This document shows positions 5,709 through 7,140 of a stretch of DNA of 7,140 nt, in pieces. The notes under the pieces are model-generated. The model made no database searches, was not told the origin of the DNA, and saw nothing but the letters and a program-made list of their open reading frames with translations. This DNA is from an uncultured Eubacteriales bacterium (lineage in GTDB: Bacteria > Bacillota > Clostridia > Oscillospirales > Oscillospiraceae): assembly GCA_900545405.1 (NCBI GenBank), contig UQYT01000064.1, positions 1 to 7,140 on the forward strand, in the 5' to 3' direction. Each line of letters begins with the position of its first letter. The first letter of the stretch is position 1. Position numbers and translations under genes: made by a program.

Positions 5709-6395
5709 GTGAAAACAGCTCTGGCCGAGGCGGTGGAGCTCATACTCTCCGGCGACAGGCAGCTGGCCATCATACTGGTCACGACTCTGCGCATGGCCCT
5801 TGCGAGCTCGGTCATAGCGCTGCTCATCGGCGCGCCGCTGGGCGTGCTGCTCGGCGGCTACGCGGGCCGGGGCAAGCGCGCGCTGGTGACGGTGAACCGC
5901 ACGCTGATGGGTCTGCCGCCGGTGGTGGTGGGGCTGGTGTGCTACATGCTGTTCTCCGGCGTGGGGCCGCTCCGGCATCTGCGGCTGCTGTACACGATAC
6001 GGGGCATGGTCATAGCGCAGGTGATACTGCTGGTGCCGCTCATCGTGGGCAGTCTGGAGGCGCACCTCTCCACCGTGGCGCCGGACATACGCGAGACGGC
6101 GCTGGGTCTGGGTCTGCGCCGGGGCCGGACGCTGCTGCTGTTGCTCGGGGAGAGCCAATATCAGCTCGTGGCCGCGTACCTGCTGGGTCTGGGCCGGGCG
6201 CTGGCCGAGGTGGGGGCGGTGTCGATGGTCGGCGGCGCCATCGCCTACAAGACCAACGTCATGACCACCGCGATCATGAACTACACGAACATGGGCGCGT
6301 TCACCTCGGCGCTCGCGCTGGGGATCATACTGCTGGCCGTGTCCCTGCTGCTGAACGCGGGGGCGGCGCTGCTGCACTGGAGGCTGGAGAGATGA
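5709..6395 (+). CDS. tupB: TupB tungstate ABC transporter permease
   Basis: This 228-aa inner-membrane permease is the expected size for TupB and has five or six hydrophobic helices. The segment GLPPVVVGLVCYMLFSGVGPL is highly typical of TupB. APDIRETALGLGLRRGRTLLLL is the EAA-type cytoplasmic loop that contacts the ATPase, followed by GRALAEVGAVSMVGG, also a TupB/WtpB-type signature. Two GTG starts are possible: 5703 and 5709. The second gives MKTALAEAVEL and has the AAAGGGGG run 7 nt upstream; the first would use AGGA at 5691-5694 with 8-nt spacing. Either changes only two residues. The gene overlaps tupC by 4 nt (ATGA), indicating coupled translation. It appears intact although the tupA before it is shortened. 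Its role is tungstate uptake, with molybdate as a secondary possibility. Confidence 0.92.
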   Translation: MKTALAEAVELILSGDRQLAIILVTTLRMALASSVIALLIGAPLGVLLGGYAGRGKRALVTVNRTLMGLPPVVVGLVCYMLFSGVGPLRHLRLLYTIRGMVIAQVILLVPLIVGSLEAHLSTVAPDIRETALGLGLRRGRTLLLLLGESQYQLVAAYLLGLGRALAEVGAVSMVGGAIAYKTNVMTTAIMNYTNMGAFTSALALGIILLAVSLLLNAGAALLHWRLER

Positions 6396-7045
6396 GACTG
6401 CCGCCCATGACCAAGACATATTCCGGCCGGACGGTGCTGGACGTGCCGGAGATAGAGCTCGCCGACGGGGCCGTGCACGCGGTGATAGGCGCGAACGGCA
6501 GCGGGAAATCGACGCTGGCGCGGCTGGCGGCGGGGGCGATAAGGCCGGACGACGGCCGGGACGCGCGCCCGGCGCGCGCGGGGTACATGCCGCAGCGCTC
6601 GTATGCCTTCCACATGAGCGCGCTGAGCAATCTGCGCCTGACGGGTGCGGACCGGGCTCGGGCGCAGGCGCAGCTGGAGACCTTCGGCCTGGGCGCGCTG
6701 GCGCGGCAAAAGGCGCCGAGCCTCTCCGGCGGCGAGACCGCGCGTCTGGCGCTGGCGCGGCTGCTGATGGAGGACTATCCGCTGCTCATCCTGGACGAGC
6801 CGACGGCGGCGATGGACATCGCGGCCACGCTGCTGGCCGAGGACTGCCTGCGCCGCTATCGTGAGCGCACTGGCTGCACGGTGCTGCTGGTGACGCACTC
6901 GCTCTCGCAGGCGAAGCGCCTCGCGGACCGCGTGCTGTTCCTGAGCGAGGGCCGCCTCGCGGAGCAGGGCCCCGCCGCCCAGGTCCTCGAGACCCCCCGC
7001 GAGCCCCAAACCCGCGCCTTCCTCGACTTCTACGCCCTGGGCTGA
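6392..7045 (+). CDS. tupC: TupC tungstate ABC transporter ATP-binding protein
   Basis: This is the 217-aa cytoplasmic ATPase subunit that powers the TupB channel. All nucleotide-binding motifs are present: Walker A GANGSGKS (33-40), Q-loop GYMPQ with Gln68, signature LSGGE (111-115), Walker B LLILDEPT (131-138, Asp135 and catalytic Glu136) and switch His169 in LLVTHS. YMPQRSYAFHMS after the Q-loop is typical of TupC. The Lys39-to-Gln68 spacing is only 29 residues, shorter than in most ABC ATPases, because the usual strand and hairpin after the Walker A helix are reduced to GRDARPARAGY. The ATG at 6392 lies in the ATGA overlap with tupB and aligns MTKTYSGRTVLD with the family N-terminus; the ATG at 6407 would cut into the first strand. 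No regulator gene follows within the window. Confidence 0.92.
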   Translation: MRLPPMTKTYSGRTVLDVPEIELADGAVHAVIGANGSGKSTLARLAAGAIRPDDGRDARPARAGYMPQRSYAFHMSALSNLRLTGADRARAQAQLETFGLGALARQKAPSLSGGETARLALARLLMEDYPLLILDEPTAAMDIAATLLAEDCLRRYRERTGCTVLLVTHSLSQAKRLADRVLFLSEGRLAEQGPAAQVLETPREPQTRAFLDFYALG

Positions 7046-7055
7046 CCCCCCGCGC

Positions 7056-7071
7056 CGCGCGAAGCGCGTTT
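7056..7071 (+). terminator. Short GC hairpin with T run after tupC
   Basis: CGCGC-GAA-GCGCG forms a 5-bp perfect GC stem with a 3-nt loop, followed by TTT, 10 nt past the tupC stop codon. The T run is short, so it may be a weak intrinsic terminator or the first part of the hairpin cluster that follows. Confidence 0.4.
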
Positions 7072-7140
7072 GAAAGTTTCGTCCACCTTTTCAAAGGTGG
7101 TGGAGTCCAGAGGCAAAGCCTCTGGCCGCGCTCCGCAGAG
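7069..7140. repeat. Multi-hairpin intergenic repeat element (cut by window edge)
   Basis: Two perfect hairpins lie close together: CCACCTTT-TC-AAAGGTGG (7083-7100, 8-bp stem) and CCAGAGGC-AAA-GCCTCTGG (7107-7125, 8-bp stem). A third pairing, CTCTG (7120-7124) with CAGAG (7136-7140), would compete with the second. TTTGAAAG (7069-7076) can also pair, with one bulge, to CTTTTCAAA (7087-7095), an alternative to the first stem. From memory, very similar text around GTTTCGTCCACC followed by a purine-loop hairpin recurs between genes in many gut Clostridia, which suggests a dispersed, possibly mobilised, 3'-end repeat. Copy number cannot be seen from this window. Confidence 0.5.

Noticed and set aside
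5604..6419. Minus-strand open frame opposite tupB
   Set aside because: Low-complexity Gln/Arg/His composition with no motif, while the plus strand encodes an unmistakable TupB.
6281..7009. Minus-strand open frame opposite tupC
   Set aside because: Antisense shadow of a gene with all ABC ATPase motifs; composition is Arg/Gln/Ala-rich and unlike a folded protein.

Overview
The window reads as part of a GC-rich anaerobic Firmicute, most likely a class Clostridia (Oscillospiraceae-like) gut bacterium. This is inferred from the roughly two-thirds GC content, AGGAGG-type ribosome binding sites, an FchA plus FolD pair of the kind seen in acetogens and other Clostridia, a Gram-positive-style lipoprotein and a TupABC tungstate transporter. 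No rRNA, tRNA, CRISPR array or transposase was seen.

Left half, minus strand (positions 1-3961). Five genes run in one direction and look like one transcription unit. In transcription order they are: an O-antigen ligase/polymerase-like membrane protein (3961-2672), an acyltransferase-3 membrane protein (2684-1623, overlapping the previous gene by 13 nt), fchA methenyl-THF cyclohydrolase/cyclodeaminase (1606-986), folD methylene-THF dehydrogenase (986-138, sharing one base with the fchA stop), and the first 32 codons of a probable GlcD-type FAD-linked oxidase (98 to beyond the left edge). A surface-glycan pair is therefore followed by one-carbon folate genes. The FolD lacks the lysine and glutamine that FolD needs for cyclohydrolase chemistry, which fits a division of labour with FchA.

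Centre (3962-4034). A 73-bp divergent promoter region separates the minus-strand unit from tatD. Both candidate -35 boxes lie inside one 10-bp perfect palindrome, and both predicted transcripts have very short or absent 5' leaders.

Right half, plus strand (4035-7140). tatD encodes a metal-dependent hydrolase/DNase. Next comes a tungstate ABC transporter operon: tupA (binding lipoprotein), tupB (permease) and tupC (ATPase). A TTGACA -35 box at the very end of tatD may drive it. TupB and TupC look complete and overlap by 4 nt. TupA stops about 65-75 residues early compared with the usual family architecture and carries an extra tyrosine-rich segment near its N-terminus, so tungstate capture by this copy is doubtful. 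After tupC the window ends in a cluster of short perfect hairpins (7056-7140) that looks like a terminator followed by a dispersed intergenic repeat cut by the window edge.

The strongest leads are the truncated tupA with intact tupBC, the FolD active-site substitutions beside FchA, the overlapping divergent promoters, and the 3' hairpin cluster. I did not find a convincing wholly new system.
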